A DNA stretch of 64,000 nt, from contig NZ_FRCM01000010.1 in assembly GCF_900142915.1 (NCBI RefSeq), positions 62,001 to 126,000 of the forward strand, given 5' to 3'. Shown here in pieces: positions 62,122 through 64,000 of this stretch. The notes beneath the pieces were generated by a model. That model saw nothing but the letters and a program-made list of their open reading frames with translations, was not told where the DNA came from and ran no database searches. A program made the translations under genes and the position numbers. The DNA is from Mucilaginibacter sp. OK098. Lineage in GTDB: Bacteria > Bacteroidota > Bacteroidia > Sphingobacteriales > Sphingobacteriaceae. How positions within the stretch are numbered: the stretch's first letter is position 1; each line of letters starts with the position of its first letter.

Positions 62122-64000
62122 ATGAAAACGGATTTGATGAAAGTTACAAAAGCCAAAAGCTGGTTGCTTACCTTGTTGCTCCTCACGGTGGTAAGCTTCG
62201 CATTTGCCCAAAAAGTGAATATTTCCACCAGTATATTCCCTCCGTATTCTCCCTACTATTCGGATTACTCGGGGATAAATGCCTCCAAAGTATTGGTTAT
62301 TGTACAAAACCTAACATCGAACACGCTCAAAATTAAACTGAGCGGCAAGTTGGAGAGCCGAAGCGTTGACATACATACCCGCGAAAATTTTATTCCGCTG
62401 CAGCCGGTAGTTTTACTGCCGCATGCCGTGGTGCAGCTGAACGGCAGTAATCTTAAAGATATTTTTGACGCCAATAACCTGAGCGTAAAAGGAATAGACA
62501 TCGCTACATTAGCTCAATCGTCAAGATTGCCGGAGGGAGACTACAGTTTCTGTATCAACGCGATAGATTATAGCGATAACAAAACCGTACTTTCAACGCC
62601 CGGCGTTGGCTGTACATTCCTGCCCATAGTTTACCCGGATGCTCCCGTATTAGCCAGCCCTGGTAAAACAGTAACAGCTACCAACCCGCAGTCCGTCATT
62701 TTTAGTTGGTTTAACCCTGCTGCAACCCCTTTTGGCACCCAGTATCACATCGAGATAGCCGAAATGCCGGATGGTCAATCAGATCCTAACCATGTGCTGG
62801 ATGCGACCAGCTTCCCTATATTATCGCAAAATGTTAGTTCATTCTCTTATTTGTACGGGGCACTCAACTTACAACTTATCCCGGGAAAAAAATATGCATG
62901 GCGCGTTACCGCGTTTGATCCGCTGGGTAAAACTGTTTTTAAGCATAATGGTATTAGTCCTGCATCATACTTTACATACGTGCCAGCTGTTTCCGGTCAA
63001 TCACGGGTGCAATTGGCATCGGCGGGTAACTTATTTATAATCAATCCTGCCTGTGACAGTTCAGTTACCATAGGTCAGCACGTTAAACTGCAGATGGGCT
63101 GGCTCTGGAAGAACCAGTTAGAATCCATCAAAACCTTCGGTACGCTGGATAGCGTATTATTGAACCATTATACTGAAATAGCCGGTGCCAAGGGCCCCAT
63201 CAAATTGGGTAAATACGTGTTGGATTTTGAAAAGGTGCCGGGCGGCCCAAATCCCAACGCCCGGAAAAGTTTTAGTTATTCATCAAATGCACCTCTTCAA
63301 AATTTTGACTTAACCTACATACAAGCCCTGGCCCAGGGTTTTGTTATCGGTGAAAAATATAAAGTGACCGTTACATCCTATGATCAGAGCGGCGTTGTTA
63401 TTGACAAGGCCACCTCATGCCCCTGGCTGCTGAAGGGCGAGGTGGATTCCAATATCCCTAAGTTAACCATCACAGGCAGGCTGGTATATACGCTCGACAA
63501 AACGGGCGCACCGCATGGTACCAACAACACCAGCATTACCGTACAACTGGCAGACAGTCAGCAGCAGCAACCTATTTCTAATTTCAGGGCAAACGCATCT
63601 GTGACTACAGATAATGACGGATATTTTACCATACAGGTGACGCAGTCGTCGGCCGACGCAGGTAAGGGGAAATATTTGAACGTACGGATCAATAGCCCTT
63701 ACTATTCCGCACTTGCGAATAACGTACCTATACTGGAGGTCCCGGCTATACAATACGTCGTAAAAGGAAACATCGTAACGCCAAAACAGGACACGCTGAA
63801 ATTAGGCGACATTAAAACTGTGGCTTTTACCAATTCGCTCACTGTTCACCTAAAAAAAGGTTTCCCAAAAACGATAGGTAAAAGTGATTACGAGACGCTT
63901 TTTGGTACCGACCCAAACTATTCCTACCTGAGTGTTGATAACGCAACGATTGATACTATGGGCAGGATTCCCGATGGCACACGTGTTGTTTTATACCGAA
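62122..64000 (+). CDS. Large secreted surface protein (N-terminal part)
   Basis: An ATG at 62122, 5 bases after the barrel gene, opens a frame with no stop to the right edge (626 codons and more). It has a signal peptide ending SFAFAQ. The next part reads VNISTSIFPPYSPYYSDYSG, with a PPYSPYYSDY block like that of TANFOR-domain proteins, which are also Bacteroidota surface proteins. Fibronectin-like strands follow (SVIFSWFNPAATPFGTQYHI, KKYAWRVTAFDPLGKTVF). I am unsure of the TANFOR assignment. It should be part of the same surface operon. Confidence 0.75.
   Translation, partial: MKTDLMKVTKAKSWLLTLLLLTVVSFAFAQKVNISTSIFPPYSPYYSDYSGINASKVLVIVQNLTSNTLKIKLSGKLESRSVDIHTRENFIPLQPVVLLPHAVVQLNGSNLKDIFDANNLSVKGIDIATLAQSSRLPEGDYSFCINAIDYSDNKTVLSTPGVGCTFLPIVYPDAPVLASPGKTVTATNPQSVIFSWFNPAATPFGTQYHIEIAEMPDGQSDPNHVLDATSFPILSQNVSSFSYLYGALNLQLIPGKKYAWRVTAFDPLGKTVFKHNGISPASYFTYVPAVSGQSRVQLASAGNLFIINPACDSSVTIGQHVKLQMGWLWKNQLESIKTFGTLDSVLLNHYTEIAGAKGPIKLGKYVLDFEKVPGGPNPNARKSFSYSSNAPLQNFDLTYIQALAQGFVIGEKYKVTVTSYDQSGVVIDKATSCPWLLKGEVDSNIPKLTITGRLVYTLDKTGAPHGTNNTSITVQLADSQQQQPISNFRANASVTTDNDGYFTIQVTQSSADAGKGKYLNVRINSPYYSALANNVPILEVPAIQYVVKGNIVTPKQDTLKLGDIKTVAFTNSLTVHLKKGFPKTIGKSDYETLFGTDPNYSYLSVDNATIDTMGRIPDGTRVVLYR

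Overview
The window looks like a chromosome segment of a Bacteroidota bacterium, most likely a Sphingobacteriaceae member close to Mucilaginibacter or Pedobacter. Reasons: moderate GC with AT-rich spacers, promoters of the TTG / TAnnTTTG type, signal peptides ending in AQ, many secreted glycoside hydrolases, AraC and ECF sigma regulators, DUF4184 and DUF3667 proteins, and many small inverted-repeat elements between genes. The genus is inferred, not proven.

Left part (1-15 kb): the start of a CLC transporter under a fluoride riboswitch, a secreted GH35 beta-galactosidase, then a minus-strand cluster (2.6-9.3 kb) encoding two methyltransferases, an FkbH-like HAD protein, an acyl carrier protein, a VOC protein, an MBOAT acyltransferase and a membrane-anchored SGNH protein. 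In logic this resembles the Dlt D-alanylation system, but the carrier would be charged by an FkbH-type enzyme. It is my best candidate for an undescribed system: decoration of a surface glycan with a glycerate-derived, possibly methylated, acyl group. An aldose-epimerase homologue and a YncE/phosphoesterase fusion follow.

Middle part (14.7-29 kb): three tandem repeat units with inverted ends plus a fourth fragment, with a GIY-YIG nuclease gene between them; an AT-rich islet with two TcmP proteins around a three-Cys Gp37/Gp68-family protein; an unknown 544-residue protein; then mostly ordinary genes (peptidylprolyl isomerase, DUF4184, MurB, ECF sigma factor, SDR, AraC, cytochrome b5 domain, PfkB kinase) separated by MITE-like elements, ending at tRNA-Asn.

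Right part (29-58 kb): a composite island downstream of tRNA-Asn. It holds a decayed ISL3-like/ISAon1-type IS, a truncated mobC, a relaxase gene, a glycan-utilisation locus (NUDIX/winged-helix regulator with two visible operator palindromes, GH2, a small secreted protein, two GH3), an ABC/HlyD/TolC export operon followed by a barrel protein, a diheme cytochrome, DoxX, SRPBCC and AraC genes, and a sigma/anti-sigma/M1/S41 peptidase block. Three diverged copies of a ~100-bp repeat (42.5, 51.4 and 57.6 kb), a decayed duplicate of a 74-residue ORF and the 5' remnant of a tyrosine integrase at 57.8 kb suggest that the island grew by successive integrations.

Last part (58.3-64 kb): a collagen-like repeat lipoprotein, an outer-membrane barrel-like protein and the start of a large secreted protein, probably one surface-protein operon. 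No rRNA genes, CRISPR array or replication origin were seen.
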